Origin: Stenotrophomonas maltophilia
GTDB taxonomy: Bacteria; Pseudomonadota; Gammaproteobacteria; Xanthomonadales; Xanthomonadaceae
Length of the DNA stretch: 64,000 bases
Assembly: GCF_002799155.1 (NCBI RefSeq)
Contig: NZ_NERD01000002.1
Coordinates: forward strand, 2,108,001 to 2,172,000
Reading direction: 5' to 3'
Shown here: one piece after another, positions 33,826 through 44,693 of the stretch
How the letters are laid out: each line of letters starts with the position of its first letter
Position numbering within the stretch: position 1 is the stretch's first letter
Made by a program: the position numbers and the translations under genes
The notes under the pieces: generated by a model
What the model was told of the DNA's origin: nothing
What the model saw: the letters and a program-made list of their open reading frames with translations, nothing else
Database searches by the model: none

Positions 33826-35268
33826 ATGACGTTGCGTGCGGCACTGTTTTTCCTGGTCACGCACGCGCTCGTCATTACCTTTGTCGGCCCGCAGGACCCG
33901 ATCGGCTCCTACCTGATGCTGATCACCGCCCCACTGCTGGCCGCACTGGCCTGCGTGCGGCGTGCACGTGACAGCCATCAGGCGGCCTGCAAATGGCGGA
34001 CGCTGGGCGCTGCGGTCGGCTTGTTCTCGCTGGCCCTGCTGGCCCTGCTGTACCGCAATGTGACCGGCCTCGATCCTGCGCAGATGACCGTACCTTCACT
34101 GGTCCTGTACGTGTTCTACCGGATTCCCCTGACCTACGTGGCCGCCAGCCCAGGCGGTGGCAACCGCTACATCCGCGCGGTGGACCTGCTGATCATCGGG
34201 TTGCTGTGGCTGTTGTACTACGGACACACGCGGGCGATGGCGCACTTCAATACCGCCCTGTGGACGCAGTGCCTGAACACCATGAGCAGCGTGCAGAACA
34301 GCCTGGTGTTCTGCTTCGCACTGATCCGCTTCCTGGCCGAGGACAATGCCGACCGCCGTGACTTCTTCCGCACGTTGACGATCTACGCGCTGGGCTACTT
34401 CCTGTTGGCGTTCTACATCAGTACCTGGCAGCCGCAGGTACCCGATGGTGGCTGGGGGGACCTGCTGATCAGCGGGCTGTTCGTGCTGTTGGCCGTGCTG
34501 GCCGGCAGCCTGCACCGCCCACCAGCAGTGGCTGTGCCGCGCAACCTTCGCCGCATCATCGATGCCAGCGCGCCACTGATGCTGCCGTTGCTGCTGATGA
34601 TGGTGGCGCTGCTGGTCGCACGCCTGCAGCCGACCCTGGCCTCGGTCGGTTTCATCGGTGCCCTGCTCGGCTACGCGCTACGCAGCGTGCTGACCCAAGC
34701 CCAGATCCAGCGCGAGCGCGACGAACTGGCGCTGCTGGCCCGGCGCGATCCGCTGACCGGCCTGGGCAACCGCCGCAACTTCGATGAATCGCTCGTCAGC
34801 GCGCGCGGTCGCGCTCGCCGCCAGGGCATGGGGCTGGCGGTGCTGATGATCGACATCGACCACTTCAAGCGACTCAATGACACCTACGGGCACCCGGAAG
34901 GTGATCGCCGCCTGCAGGCGGTCGCCGCGATCCTCGAGGGCTGCCTGCAACGCGGTGATGACCTGCTGGCCCGCTATGGCGGCGAGGAATTCATCGCTGC
35001 CCTGCCCACGCCCGACGCAGCCCACGCCCTGGACCTGGGCGAGCGCCTGCGCGCCGCCGTGGAAGCCGCCGCGCTGCCCGCCGCCGAGGCTTACGTGACC
35101 ATCAGCATCGGCGTGGCCTGGCAGGCCGCACATGAGCAGGCCGACCCGCGCGGCCTGGTCGACCGCGCCGACCAGGCCCTGTACCGCGCCAAGCATGCCG
35201 GCCGCAACTGCGTGCAGGCTGCCTCGGGCCTCGAGACCGGGAAACAGCCCTCCGACCGCTTGGCCTAG
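33826..35268 (+). CDS. Membrane diguanylate cyclase (GGDEF)
   Basis: A 480-residue protein with about eight hydrophobic helices (residues 1-285) then a GGDEF domain (about 305-465) with RYGGEEF and the inhibitory I-site RGDD five residues upstream. An intact signature and I-site suggest active, product-inhibited c-di-GMP synthesis. The hydrophobic region resembles a MASE-type sensor without an obvious named family. Its stop codon interlocks with the stop of the convergent chemoreceptor gene. A TAAAAT sequence at 33738-33743 is a weak minus-10 candidate. Confidence 0.9.
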   Translation: MTLRAALFFLVTHALVITFVGPQDPIGSYLMLITAPLLAALACVRRARDSHQAACKWRTLGAAVGLFSLALLALLYRNVTGLDPAQMTVPSLVLYVFYRIPLTYVAASPGGGNRYIRAVDLLIIGLLWLLYYGHTRAMAHFNTALWTQCLNTMSSVQNSLVFCFALIRFLAEDNADRRDFFRTLTIYALGYFLLAFYISTWQPQVPDGGWGDLLISGLFVLLAVLAGSLHRPPAVAVPRNLRRIIDASAPLMLPLLLMMVALLVARLQPTLASVGFIGALLGYALRSVLTQAQIQRERDELALLARRDPLTGLGNRRNFDESLVSARGRARRQGMGLAVLMIDIDHFKRLNDTYGHPEGDRRLQAVAAILEGCLQRGDDLLARYGGEEFIAALPTPDAAHALDLGERLRAAVEAAALPAAEAYVTISIGVAWQAAHEQADPRGLVDRADQALYRAKHAGRNCVQAASGLETGKQPSDRLA

Positions 35269-37091
35269 ACCGCGCGCAGCACCGCCGCACCATGCATGTG
35301 CCCAGCCCCGCCCTGCACGCGGAAGCTGGCCACGGTCTGCAGCAGCTGCGCCGACTGTTCTTCCATGCTGCGCGCCGCGGCGGAGGCTTCCTCTACCAGC
35401 GCGGCGTTCTGCTGCGTGCCCTGGTCGATCAGGTCGACGGCATGGTTCATCTGCTGGATGTCGTCGCTCTGCTGCTGTGCTGCCGTGCTGATCTCGGACA
35501 TCAGGTCACTGACCCGGCGCACGTTGACCACGATCTCGTCCATGGTACGGCCGGCGCTCTCAACCTGCGCCGTGCCGGCGCCCACATTGGCAACCGATGC
35601 ATCGATCAGCTGCTTGATCTCCTTGGCTGCGCTGGCCGAACGCTGCGACAGTTCGCGGATCTCGGTAGCAACCACGGCGAAGCCACGCCCGTGTTCACCT
35701 GCTCGCGCCGCCTCCACCGCCGCGTTCAACGCAAGGATGTTGGTCTGGAAGGCGATGCCGTCGATCACGCCGATGATGTCGACGATGCGCCGCGAGGACG
35801 CGTTGATCACCGCCATGGTCTCGACCACTTCGTGCACCACGTTGCCGCCGCGCGCGGCGACATCAGCGGCGCCTCCGGCCAGCTGGCTGGCCTGCCGTGC
35901 GTTGGTCGCGGTGCGCTGCACGGTCTCGGCCAGGCCCTTCATCGACACCGCGGTCTCCTCCAGCGACACTGCCTGCTGCTCGGTGCGCTGCGACAGATCG
36001 CTGTTGCCCTGCGCGATCTCGGTTGCACCGACCGCGATGGTGTCGGCGGCGAACTTGATCTGGCCGATGATCGCGGCCATCGCCTCGACCAGCGAATTCA
36101 CGCCTTCGCACAGCTCGGCGATCGGCCCGCGCTTGTCGGCGGTGGCCACGCGCTGGGTCAGATCACCCTGCTTGGCGGCAGCCACCACCTCGCGGGTCTG
36201 CGCCACGGCCCGCTGCATGGCCTGGTTCTCATGCACCTGCGCGGTGATGTCGGTGGCGTACTTGACGACCTTGAACGGCTTTCCGTTGAGGTCCAGGATC
36301 GGGTTGTAGGACGCTTGGATCCAGACCTCGCGCCCGCCCTTGCCAAGGCGCCGGTACTGGCCGGCATCGTATTCGCCACGGCCGAGCTTTTCCCAGAACT
36401 GCCGATACTCGATGCTGCCGCGATGCTCGGGCTCGACAAACAACGAATGGTGCTGCCCGCGCACTTCGTCCAGGCTGTAACCCGTGGCGACCAGGAAATT
36501 GTCGTTGGCCGACAGGATGCGGCCATCCATGCTGAACTCGATCACGGCCTGCGACTTGTCGATGGCAGCCAGCTGGCCGGCCGAGTCGGCCGCCTGCAGC
36601 TTCTGCGCGGTGATGTCAGTGGCGAACTTGACTACCTTGTACGGACGCCCCTGACGGTCCAGCACCGGGTTGTACGAGGCCTGGATCCAGATCTCGCGCT
36701 GGTTCTTGCCGAAACGCCGGTACTGGCCAGCGTCATATTCGCCACGTCCCAGCCGCGCCCAGAAGTCACGGTATTCGGCGCTGCGCGCCTGCTCGGGATC
36801 GACGAACAGGGAATGGTGCTTTCCCTGGATATCCTCCAGCCGGTAGCCCATCGCCTGCAGGAAGTTGTCGTTGGCCTGCAGGATGGTGCCATCGAGGGCG
36901 AACTCGATGACTGCCTGCACGCGATGCAGCGCCGCGACCTGGGCTTCAAGTTCGGCGCGGTCGGTTGCCATCGACTCGGTGCCGGTCCGCTGCTGCGGGG
37001 CAAGGGCACCCAGCAGCGCGCGCCACGGCGACCAACGGGTATGCAGCTCGGCCGGCGCCTGCGCGTCCGCCGTGAAGCCTGGAATGAGCAT
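35265..37091 (-). CDS. Soluble PAS-PAS methyl-accepting chemotaxis protein (BdlA-like)
   Basis: A 608-residue chemoreceptor with no transmembrane segment. Two near-duplicate PAS domains (about 52-165 and 174-290; [20 protein letters not shown] and [20 protein letters not shown], each ending in [10 protein letters not shown]...WIQASYNP) precede a HAMP-like linker and a signalling domain whose hairpin tip reads EVRxL... as [29 protein letters not shown]. Architecture matches Pseudomonas BdlA, which controls biofilm dispersal. The C-terminus lacks an NWETF-type pentapeptide. GAGG lies before the ATG at 37091. A sigma-28-like promoter lies about 230 bp upstream. Convergent with a diguanylate cyclase gene. 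Confidence 0.9.
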   Translation of the reverse strand: MLIPGFTADAQAPAELHTRWSPWRALLGALAPQQRTGTESMATDRAELEAQVAALHRVQAVIEFALDGTILQANDNFLQAMGYRLEDIQGKHHSLFVDPEQARSAEYRDFWARLGRGEYDAGQYRRFGKNQREIWIQASYNPVLDRQGRPYKVVKFATDITAQKLQAADSAGQLAAIDKSQAVIEFSMDGRILSANDNFLVATGYSLDEVRGQHHSLFVEPEHRGSIEYRQFWEKLGRGEYDAGQYRRLGKGGREVWIQASYNPILDLNGKPFKVVKYATDITAQVHENQAMQRAVAQTREVVAAAKQGDLTQRVATADKRGPIAELCEGVNSLVEAMAAIIGQIKFAADTIAVGATEIAQGNSDLSQRTEQQAVSLEETAVSMKGLAETVQRTATNARQASQLAGGAADVAARGGNVVHEVVETMAVINASSRRIVDIIGVIDGIAFQTNILALNAAVEAARAGEHGRGFAVVATEIRELSQRSASAAKEIKQLIDASVANVGAGTAQVESAGRTMDEIVVNVRRVSDLMSEISTAAQQQSDDIQQMNHAVDLIDQGTQQNAALVEEASAAARSMEEQSAQLLQTVASFRVQGGAGHMHGAAVLRAV

Positions 37092-37642
37092 TGTCTGATC
37101 CTCGGTGTCCGGTAAGCGGTTGCGATCCGACGGGCGGGATGCCCGGCGGCAACTTCGGTTGCTTGGGACTGCAGGTGCCCGCAGGCACCCCTCGAGCAGC
37201 TGGCAAGAACGTCTGGTGCGGGTCCGATCAGCATTGGGGAGCGGCGGAACACACTGCGCAGACCGCCCATCGGGGCAGTCTGGGGTCCTGCGGCGGGTGG
37301 CTGGAGCGGGATCCAGAGGGAGTATCGGCGATGCGGTCGGCCGCTTTAGCGGGATTCCGCGACGTCCGTCGCAACTCCGTACATTGCAGACGGAATGCGG
37401 TCGACGATTGCCGTGTACTTCACGTTCCGCTCATGTGCCACAACCTGCCCACCAAGGGACTCAGGCCCTCCTCCGCCACCGGGTAGCGGAATGCAGCAAT
37501 GCCTGAGCACTGAATACAGCATCGCTCAGCAGAAGGATGCAGCTCAAGGCAGAAAGGTTTACATGACCAATGCGGGATTTCCCAGCAGAAAAAAGCGAAC
37601 AGCATGAAGGTCCCGCAGGACGCTCATCGACATGGAGATCGC
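37092..37642. other. 551-bp intergenic region between the chemoreceptor and DUF5694 genes
   Basis: No convincing gene. It holds the sigma-28-like promoter at 37322-37348 for the minus-strand chemoreceptor gene, an AGACCGCCC/GGGGCAGTCT-type imperfect hairpin near 37258-37281, and at its right edge the GGAG site for the plus-strand gene. Short frames here lack ribosome sites. Confidence 0.6.
37322..37348 (-). promoter_or_regulatory. Sigma-28 (FliA)-like promoter of the chemoreceptor gene
   Basis: On the minus strand TAAA (37345-37348) and GCCGATAC (37322-37329) are separated by exactly 15 bp, as in the flagellar sigma-28 consensus TAAA-N15-GCCGATAA, with one mismatch in the last base. It faces the PAS-PAS chemoreceptor, whose start is about 230 nt downstream. 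This implies flagellar-class expression and a long leader. Confidence 0.65.
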
Positions 37643-38731
37643 ATGTTCCCTCGCATTGCCACCCTTCTCTTCCTGGCCATGTGCAGCAACAGCGCGCTGG
37701 CCACCGACACGGCCTATCGACCGGCCTTCCACCCAGACCGGTTGAAGGGCCCCCCAGCCGGGCGCCCGAACGAAGTGCTGGTACTGGGCACCACCCATTT
37801 GTCCGGCCTTCCCACGTCCTTCCAGCCGGCCTCGCTTGAGCCATTGCTGCAGCGACTGGTCGCCTGGAAACCCGAGCTGATCGCTACCGAAGACCTGTCC
37901 GGCCTCCAGTGCGATTTCATGCGCCGTTATCCGGCCCGCTATGCGGAGAGCGTGGCCACCTACTGCTTCGACACCACCGCTGCGCAGGTTGCGACGGGAC
38001 TGGACGTGCCTGCGGCGAACACCCAGGCCGAGCGCCTGCTCGCAACCTGGCCGAACAACCCGACGCCCGCACAACGTCGTCGGCTCGCCGCGCTGTTCCT
38101 GGCAGCAGGCGAACGCGGCTCAGCGCAGGTGCAGTGGCTGCGCCTGCCTGCGTCCGAGCGCAAGGACGGTGATGGATTGGCTCCGGCGCTGGTCGAGATC
38201 CTCGACAAGGGCCTGGTTCGCCGCAATGAAACCCATCTGATCGCCGCCGAAGTCGCCGCCCGCCTCGGGCATGAGCGCCTGTGGGCCGTGGACGACCACA
38301 CGGCCGATTCCCCCACACCCGCCGAGGATGAAGCGGCGGCGAGCGCGGCCATCACCGGTGCCTGGAACAACGCCCATACCCAGGCACGCAAGGACGCGGA
38401 TAAACGCTTGTTGGCCGATCTGGACAAGCCCGGGGGTGTCATGGCGCTGTACAGGGCGTACAACAGTCCCACGGTAGCGATGACCGCTTACCAGAGCGAT
38501 TTCGGCGCGACGCTCGTCGAGCCCTCGCCAAAAGCCTTCGGCAGGATGTATGTGGGCTACTGGGAAACGCGCAACCTGCGCATGGTCGCCAACATCCGCG
38601 ATGTGCTGGGCCTGCATCCGGGCCGCCGCATGCTGGCCATCGTCGGCGTCTCGCACAAGGGCTACTACGAGGCTTACCTCAACCAGATGCACGATGTGCG
38701 TCTGGTGAATTCGGACAATGTATTGCGTTGA
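37643..38731 (+). CDS. Exported DUF5694 (TraB/Tiki-like) protein
   Basis: A 362-residue protein with a signal peptide (about 1-19, cut near ALA/TD). The motif VLVLGTTHLSG near residues 39-49, followed by LIATEDL near residue 77 and the C-terminal IVGVSHKGYYEAYL, are the G-x-x-H and E residues of the TraB/GumN/Tiki superfamily, to which DUF5694 belongs. Some superfamily members are metalloproteases, though this group is untested. The start MFPRIATLLFL follows GGAG with a short spacing; an upstream ATG at 37604 is less likely. It stands alone on the plus strand. Confidence 0.75.
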   Translation: MFPRIATLLFLAMCSNSALATDTAYRPAFHPDRLKGPPAGRPNEVLVLGTTHLSGLPTSFQPASLEPLLQRLVAWKPELIATEDLSGLQCDFMRRYPARYAESVATYCFDTTAAQVATGLDVPAANTQAERLLATWPNNPTPAQRRRLAALFLAAGERGSAQVQWLRLPASERKDGDGLAPALVEILDKGLVRRNETHLIAAEVAARLGHERLWAVDDHTADSPTPAEDEAAASAAITGAWNNAHTQARKDADKRLLADLDKPGGVMALYRAYNSPTVAMTAYQSDFGATLVEPSPKAFGRMYVGYWETRNLRMVANIRDVLGLHPGRRMLAIVGVSHKGYYEAYLNQMHDVRLVNSDNVLR

Positions 38732-38738
38732 CGGTGAA

Positions 38739-38759
38739 GTGCCGGCCGGGCGCCGGCAC
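38739..38759. repeat. REP/SMAG-like hairpin
   Basis: GTGCCGGCC-GGG-CGCCGGCAC, 10 nt after the DUF5694 stop, likely stabilising or ending that transcript. Confidence 0.65.
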
Positions 38760-38793
38760 TATCATCGGATGCCTCCCCTGCACGGACTAGCAC

Positions 38794-39084
38794 ATGCTGA
38801 AGGTGATCGCCGAAGACTTCATTTACCCCGAAGCCCTGGACCGCGTCCTGCCGCTGTACCGGGAACTGGTCGCCTGCACGCAGCGCGAGCCACTGTGCAT
38901 CAGCTATGAGCTGTTCGTTGACGAGAAGGATCCTGGGCACTTCGTCTTCATCGAGCTGTGGCCCGACCACGGCGCCCTCGACGCCCACTGCGCCAGCGAG
39001 CACTTCCAGCGTCTGGTGCCGCAGATCAATGCCTTCCAACGCGCGCCCTGCCGGTTCGTACTGATGAAGCCCGCTGCGCTGTAG
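38794..39084 (+). CDS. Antibiotic biosynthesis monooxygenase (ABM) domain protein
   Basis: A 96-residue ferredoxin-like ABM protein: VIAEDFIYPEALDRVLPLYRELVACTQREPLCISYELFVDEKDPGHFVFIELWPDHGALDAHCASEHFQRL is family-typical, with the REPGC-like turn and the conserved His in the SEHF loop. YgiN-like members act as quinol monooxygenases or scavenge reactive carbonyls. No partner gene is obvious; the next gene converges on it. Confidence 0.88.
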   Translation: MLKVIAEDFIYPEALDRVLPLYRELVACTQREPLCISYELFVDEKDPGHFVFIELWPDHGALDAHCASEHFQRLVPQINAFQRAPCRFVLMKPAAL

Positions 39085-39085
39085 A

Positions 39086-39328
39086 TCATCCAGCGGTGGG
39101 CTGGCGCGGCGGCCGGCGGGAACGCCACAGCACCGCGCTTGCTGCCAACGTGCAGGCCAGCGTCAGCACCAGCAACGTCACCGCGCCGCCCTGCAGCACT
39201 GGCAGCAACGCCTTCGCATGCAAGTCGTCGCGCAGTTGTTCCAGGCGCAGCCAGCTGGCCAGCGCCAGGCACCAGCCAACCATGGCGGGCGCATAGGCGG
39301 CAACGACGTTTCGATTCCAGGCCATCAT
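39086..39328 (-). CDS. Small hypothetical membrane protein
   Basis: An 80-residue protein with two hydrophobic segments (about 9-26 and 45-67) and a basic proline-rich C-terminus (RSRRPPRQP). Not recognised. It is convergent with the ABM gene (one nucleotide between stop codons). Tandem ATG codons at 39328 and 39325 are both possible starts. Confidence 0.55.
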   Translation of the reverse strand: MMAWNRNVVAAYAPAMVGWCLALASWLRLEQLRDDLHAKALLPVLQGGAVTLLVLTLACTLAASAVLWRSRRPPRQPTAG

Positions 39329-39491
39329 CGTCAGATCTCTTGTCCGGGGGAGGGGCGATTGTTCCGCCCTGCCCTCTCACGGACTGAGACGGGCCGGAGT
39401 GCCCCGCCGGGCATGGGCCGATGTCACCGCTCCGATCCACCGCCCAGTGCCCCCATCGGCACCGCGCTGGCTCCCGGTGGTGCGGACCGGT

Positions 39492-41675
39492 TCAGCCCGG
39501 TTCGCCGTCGTCACCCGGACATTCGGACAGCTCGCCCTGTACCTGCACGTTGTTGCGGCCCATCGCCTTGGCCCGGTAGCACTGGGCATCAGCCGCAGCC
39601 ACCGCCTGGTCCACGCTCATGCCGCTGGCCAACGGCGCGATACCAATGCTGGCACCGACCCGCAGCCGGTCCTGGTCCCACGGAATCGACAGGGAGGCCA
39701 GCGTGTGCAGCAGTTCACCACCGATACGGGCCGCACGACGTGGCGTACAACCGGACAGGATCACCGCGAATTCGTCCCCCCCCAGCCGCGCCACCACGTC
39801 CGAATCGCGCACGCCATGGCGCAGCACGCTGGCCACCGCCCATAGCACGGCATCGCCGGCCAGATGGCCCCAGGTATCGTTGACCGGCTTGAAGCGGTCC
39901 AGATCGATGTACATCAGCGAGGCTGCCTGGCCGGTGCGCTCGACGCGGGTGATCGCCTGCTGCAGGTGCACCTCGAAGCCGCGGCGGTTGCTCAGCTCGG
40001 TCAACGGATCGATCTCGGCCAGGTGCCGGGCTTCGCGCTGGCGCGCGCGCTGCTGGGTGTCGTCGCGCAGCACCCAGACTGCACCGCGCACATGGCCTTC
40101 ATCATCGCGCAGCCAGGCGCGGGTCAGGTCCACCGGTACCGTTGCCGTGCCCAGCCGCAGCAGCAGGTCGGCGTGCAGGTCCACCGCATTGCTCTCCGGG
40201 TCCAGCAGCACTGACACATCCAATACCGAACCGGGCGCGTACTCGGTGGTCAACGCCAGCACGTCCTGCACCTTGTGTCCGGCCAGCGACAACGCGCCAT
40301 CCCCGGCCAGGGTACGCACGGCGGCCGCGTTGGCGTAGTCGATGCGGCCATCAAGGCTGACGCTGAGCACCAGGTCAGCCACCGCATCCAGGGTGATGCG
40401 GCTGCGTTGTTCACTCTCGAACAGGCGCTGCTCGCTGCTGCGCTGGGCGGTGATGTCCTGGATCTGCGACACGAAATGCAGCGGTTCGCCATGCTCGTTG
40501 CGCACCAGCGACACCGACAGCCGGGCCCATATGATGCGGCCGTCGCGGTCGAGATAGCGCTTTTCCAGGTGGTAATGGCTGCGCCGTCCGTCCAGCAGGT
40601 CCCGCACCAGGGCCAGGTCGGCCTGCAGGTCATCGGGATGGGTCAGGCGCTGGAAATCGACCTGCAGCAGCTCTTCGCGCGGGTAACCCAGGATCCGGCA
40701 CAGTGCGTCGTTGACATCCAGCCAGCGCCCCTCCAGCGAGACCAGGGCCATGCCCAGCGCGGCAGACGTGAACGCCCCGGCGAACTTCTCCGCCGAAAGC
40801 CGCGCCTCCGCGCGCGCCTGCAGGATTTCGGTAATGTCGATGGCCATGCCGACATAGCCGATGCGCGCGCCTTCGGCGCCATCCATGCGGCTGATCGACA
40901 GGCGCACCTGCCGTGGCTGGCCGTCCTTGCGCAGCAACATCCACTGCCGCGAATAGGTCTGTCCGTCGGCGCGTGCACTGAGCGCTTCGAACACGTCAGG
41001 AAGATTGCCATGGACATCGGCCAGCGGTCGCATCCATGCCTTCAGCTCATCCGGATCGTGGAAGGCATCGAGCCGCCGTTGGCCGACCACCTCCGCCGCG
41101 CTGTAGCCCAGCAGACGCTCCGCCCCCGTGTTGAACAAGGTGATGGTGCCATCGGTATCGGTGGCGATCACCGCTACCTCGTCGGACGCATCGACCACGG
41201 CCTGCAGGCGTTGCCGGGTCTCGGCCGCGTCCTGCCTCGCCTGCTGCAGCTCGGTGACATCGGCATGCGCGCCGGCCATCCACAACGGCTTGCCCTGCCT
41301 GTCCCACTCGAAGACCCGCCCGCGGTCCTGGATCCAGATCCACTGGCCGTTCTTGTGGCGCATGCGCAGCAGGCAGGCGTAGTTGTCGCTGCGTCCTTCG
41401 AAATGCTCATCCAGCGCCGCATCGGACAGCGCGATGTCATCGGGATGCACCAGCTTCAGGAACGTCTTCTGGCAGATCGGTTCCAGCTCTTCCAGGCGGT
41501 AACCGACAATCTCGGCCCAGCGCGCATTGACCCGCATCTCGCCGGTCTGCACGTTCCACTCCCAGGTTCCCGCAGCGGTACCGTCGATGATCATCGCCAA
41601 GCGGCGACGCTCTTCCGCCAACTCCTGCAGGCGGCGCTCCAGCAGTCCATTGCCGTGGGTGCCCTGGCCCGGCAT
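39492..41675 (-). CDS. Multi-PAS diguanylate cyclase
   Basis: A 727-residue soluble protein. PAS domains at about 25-140 (with PAC pattern VHPDDIALSDAAL, WIWIQDRG), 150-270 (second PAS, GYSAAEVVGQRRLDAF), 280-400 (GYPREELLQVDFQRLTHPDDL, third PAS-PAC) and a shorter fourth at 410-530. The GGDEF domain is about 545-705 with LGGDEF and an I-site RDSD five residues upstream. Start chosen at MPGQGTHGNG because residues before it are Arg/Pro-rich and lie antisense to sequence not otherwise coding. c-di-GMP synthesis expected; ligand for the PAS domains unknown. Confidence 0.9.
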   Translation of the reverse strand: MPGQGTHGNGLLERRLQELAEERRRLAMIIDGTAAGTWEWNVQTGEMRVNARWAEIVGYRLEELEPICQKTFLKLVHPDDIALSDAALDEHFEGRSDNYACLLRMRHKNGQWIWIQDRGRVFEWDRQGKPLWMAGAHADVTELQQARQDAAETRQRLQAVVDASDEVAVIATDTDGTITLFNTGAERLLGYSAAEVVGQRRLDAFHDPDELKAWMRPLADVHGNLPDVFEALSARADGQTYSRQWMLLRKDGQPRQVRLSISRMDGAEGARIGYVGMAIDITEILQARAEARLSAEKFAGAFTSAALGMALVSLEGRWLDVNDALCRILGYPREELLQVDFQRLTHPDDLQADLALVRDLLDGRRSHYHLEKRYLDRDGRIIWARLSVSLVRNEHGEPLHFVSQIQDITAQRSSEQRLFESEQRSRITLDAVADLVLSVSLDGRIDYANAAAVRTLAGDGALSLAGHKVQDVLALTTEYAPGSVLDVSVLLDPESNAVDLHADLLLRLGTATVPVDLTRAWLRDDEGHVRGAVWVLRDDTQQRARQREARHLAEIDPLTELSNRRGFEVHLQQAITRVERTGQAASLMYIDLDRFKPVNDTWGHLAGDAVLWAVASVLRHGVRDSDVVARLGGDEFAVILSGCTPRRAARIGGELLHTLASLSIPWDQDRLRVGASIGIAPLASGMSVDQAVAAADAQCYRAKAMGRNNVQVQGELSECPGDDGEPG

Positions 41676-41882
41676 CAATCCGGTCCCCTGCCGGCACGGG
41701 CAGGCGCCGGCCGCAGCGGAGCGCTGCGGCCTGCAACGATGACGGCGGGTCGTGCTGGCGTCATGGCCCTCCCCAGCGACAGCGGGGAGGCCAAACGCCC
41801 CCCTCAGGCGCAAGTGTGCGCAATCACGGGGAAAACCGACAAGTCCCCCGCCACGAATCAAGCGTGACGGGGGGCACGATCC

Positions 41883-44270
41883 TCAGCTGCGCTTGGCCCG
41901 TGCAAAGGCCTCGGCCAGGGCATTGTTGGCCGGCGGCGCAGACTGGGCCGGACGGCCGCCAGCGCCCTGGCCGCGGTTCGGACCACGGTTCTGGCCGCCA
42001 GCGTCACGGCGCGGTCCTTGGCCCTGGCCGCGCTCATCACGCTGGCCCGGGCGGCTGGTGGCCTGGCCCGGGGTATCGTCCAGGCGCCGGGTCAGGGCGA
42101 TGCGCTTGCGCGCCACATCCACCTCCAGCACCTTCACCTTGACGATGTCACCGGCCTTGACCACGTCGCGCGGGTCCTTCACGAAGGTATCGGAAAGCGC
42201 CGAAATGTGGATCAGGCCGTCCTGGTGCACGCCGATATCGACAAAGGCACCAAACGCAGCCACGTTGCTGACCACACCTTCCAGCACCATGCCCTCGCGC
42301 AGGTCCTTGATGTCCTCCACGCCCTCGGCGAAACGCGCCGCCTTGAACTCCGGGCGCGGGTCGCGGCCCGGCTTCTCCAGTTCCTTCAGGATGTCGCGCA
42401 CGGTCGGCACGCCGAAGGTGGCATCGGTGAACTGCTCGGCCTTCAGGCCACGCAGGAAGCTGCCATCACCGATCAGTGCCTTGATCGGGCGCGAGGTGCT
42501 GGCGACGATGCGTTCAACCACCGGATAGGCTTCCGGGTGCACCGCCGAGGCGTCCAGCGGCTGGTCACCATCGGCGATACGCAGGAAGCCGGCGCACTGC
42601 TCGAAGGTCTTTTCGCCCAGGCGCGCGACCTTCAACAGGTCCTTGCGACGCTTGAACGGGCCGTTGTCGTCGCGATGGCGCACGATGTTCTCGGCCACCG
42701 TGGCCGACAGGCCGGACACCCGCGACAGCAGCGCAGCCGACGCGGTGTTCACGTATACGCCGACCGCGTTCACGCAGTCCTCCACGCGCGCATCCAGCGC
42801 CCGTGCCAGGCGGTACTGGTCCACGTCGTGCTGGTACTGGCCAACGCCGATCGCCTTGGGCTCGATCTTCACCAGTTCGGCCAACGGATCCTGCAGGCGG
42901 CGTGCAATCGACACCGCGCCACGCAGCGACACGTCCAGGTCCGGGAACTCCTTGGCCGCGAACTCGGACGCCGAGTACACCGACGCACCGGCCTCGCTGA
43001 CCACCACCTTCTGCAGCTTCGGATTGGCGGCGGCCTTGATCGCTTCGCCGGCCAGCTTGTCGGTTTCGCGGCTGGCGGTGCCGTTACCGATCGCGATCAG
43101 TTCCACGTTGTGCTTGGCGCACAGCTGCTTGATCGTCTGCAGCGACTGCTCCCACTGCCGGCGCGGTTCGTGCGGATAGATCGTGTCGGTGGCGACCAGC
43201 TTGCCAGTGGCGTCAACCACAGCAATCTTGCAGCCAGTACGGATGCCCGGATCCAGGCCGAGTACGGTCTTCGCGCCGGCCGGCGCGGCCAGCAGCAGGT
43301 CCTTCAGGTTGTCGCCGAACACCGCAATGGCCTCGGCTTCGGCCTTCTCGCGGGCCTGGTTGAACAGGTCCAGCAGCAGATGGGTATGCAGCTTGGCGCG
43401 CCAGGTCAGGCGGCAGGCATCCAGCAGCCAGCGGTCAGCGGCACGACCGTGGTCGGCGATGCCGGCCTTGCGCGCCACGCGCCCTTCGGCGTACTGGTGG
43501 CCGGCCTCGGCATCGCTGCCCGGGTCCAGCTCCAGGAACAGGATCTCCTCGCGGCGCGCACGGAACAGTGCCAGCAACCGGTGCGACGGAATCTTTGCCA
43601 GCGCCTCTGCATGCTCGAAATAATCGCGGTACTTGGCACCTTCGGCTTCCTTGCCCTCCGCCACGCGCGCGCGGATCACGCCAGTCTCGCCCAGCCAGGT
43701 GCGCAGCTCACCGACCAGCGCGGCATCTTCGCCCCAGCGCTCCATCAGGATTGCGCGCGCTCCCTCCAGCGCGGCCTTGGTGTCGGCCACACCCTTGTCG
43801 GCATCGACGAAACCGGCGGCGAAGATCTGCGGGTCCTGCGTCGGATCGGCCAGCAAGCCGTCGGCCAGCGGCTCCAGGCCCGCCTCACGGGCGATCTGGG
43901 CGCGGGTGCGGCGCTTGGGCTTGTACGGCAGGTACAGGTCTTCCAGCCGGCTCTTGGTATCGGCCGCCAGGATGTCGTTGCGCAGTTCGTCGCTGAGCTT
44001 GCCCTGCTCGCCAATGCTGGCCAGCACTGCCGCGCGGCGGTCTTCCAGTTCGCGCAGGTAGGTCAGGCGCACTTCCAGGTTGCGCAGCTGGGTGTCGTCC
44101 AGGCCTCCGGTCACTTCCTTGCGGTAGCGCGCGATGAACGGAACGCTGGCGCCCTCGTCGAGCAGGCCGACGGCGGCGCGTACCTGGGCGGTCTGGGCAC
44201 CGATCTCGTCGGCGATGGTCTGGGCGATCTGCTGGGCGAGCGCGCTCTGGGCGTTCTTGGCGTCGTGCAT
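41883..44270 (-). CDS. tex: Transcription accessory protein Tex
   Basis: A 795-residue Tex/YhgF protein. N-terminal helical region, YqgF/RuvC-like domain with [17 protein letters not shown] near residue 345, helix-hairpin-helix region with [24 protein letters not shown], and a C-terminal S1 RNA-binding domain ([22 protein letters not shown]). A basic Gly/Arg/Gln-rich tail of about 40 residues follows, an extension seen in several Tex proteins. Tex binds RNA and influences transcription, toxin gene expression and natural competence-related traits in various bacteria. The start MHDAKNAQ is used; the open frame runs 39 codons upstream with no likely ATG. Confidence 0.95.
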   Translation of the reverse strand: MHDAKNAQSALAQQIAQTIADEIGAQTAQVRAAVGLLDEGASVPFIARYRKEVTGGLDDTQLRNLEVRLTYLRELEDRRAAVLASIGEQGKLSDELRNDILAADTKSRLEDLYLPYKPKRRTRAQIAREAGLEPLADGLLADPTQDPQIFAAGFVDADKGVADTKAALEGARAILMERWGEDAALVGELRTWLGETGVIRARVAEGKEAEGAKYRDYFEHAEALAKIPSHRLLALFRARREEILFLELDPGSDAEAGHQYAEGRVARKAGIADHGRAADRWLLDACRLTWRAKLHTHLLLDLFNQAREKAEAEAIAVFGDNLKDLLLAAPAGAKTVLGLDPGIRTGCKIAVVDATGKLVATDTIYPHEPRRQWEQSLQTIKQLCAKHNVELIAIGNGTASRETDKLAGEAIKAAANPKLQKVVVSEAGASVYSASEFAAKEFPDLDVSLRGAVSIARRLQDPLAELVKIEPKAIGVGQYQHDVDQYRLARALDARVEDCVNAVGVYVNTASAALLSRVSGLSATVAENIVRHRDDNGPFKRRKDLLKVARLGEKTFEQCAGFLRIADGDQPLDASAVHPEAYPVVERIVASTSRPIKALIGDGSFLRGLKAEQFTDATFGVPTVRDILKELEKPGRDPRPEFKAARFAEGVEDIKDLREGMVLEGVVSNVAAFGAFVDIGVHQDGLIHISALSDTFVKDPRDVVKAGDIVKVKVLEVDVARKRIALTRRLDDTPGQATSRPGQRDERGQGQGPRRDAGGQNRGPNRGQGAGGRPAQSAPPANNALAEAFARAKRS

Positions 44271-44477
44271 TGCTTCAGGTCTGTGCCGCATTACGGGAAG
44301 ACCCCATTCTGGCAATCCACGACGGAGCCGGACAAGGCATTGACAGGGGACGAGGTTCAGCGGCCAGGCCGGATTGGACGCCGGCATCCTGGCGAAGAGA
44401 GGGCTCGGACTGGCCCTGGGCTGGGATGCCGGCGCGGGCGCACGATGGTGGGCGCGCCCTGCCGCGTGTTGCGAAGG

Positions 44478-44693
44478 TCAGCGGTAGTGGCGGGCGGCGC
44501 GCTGCATGACGATGTCGTCGCGCATGCTTTCCAGGGCCATCAGGCGGACCTTGCCGACACCCTGCAGTTCCATGAACCGCTCCGTGTAGAACTCCGGCCC
44601 CAGCGCGGTGTCAGCGCGGGATTTGCTGAAGCCGTAGGGCACCACGCCCTTCTCGCCATCCTTGCTACCACCGACATAAAGAACGATTGCCAT
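44478..44693 (-). CDS. Small conserved-looking hypothetical protein
   Basis: A 71-residue soluble protein (MAIVLYVGGSKDGEKGVVPYGFS start). A strong GGAGG ribosome site lies 8 nt before the ATG, supporting translation. Has a mixed alpha-beta pattern and no membrane segment. Not recognised. It is followed by an approximately 200-nt non-coding gap before tex, and preceded by the large inverted-repeat region. Confidence 0.65.
   Translation of the reverse strand: MAIVLYVGGSKDGEKGVVPYGFSKSRADTALGPEFYTERFMELQGVGKVRLMALESMRDDIVMQRAARHYR

Noticed and set aside
37092..37642. Small protein gene in the chemoreceptor/DUF5694 gap
   Set aside because: Frames of about 60-130 codons exist but lack a ribosome site and coding character; a promoter region explains the sequence better.
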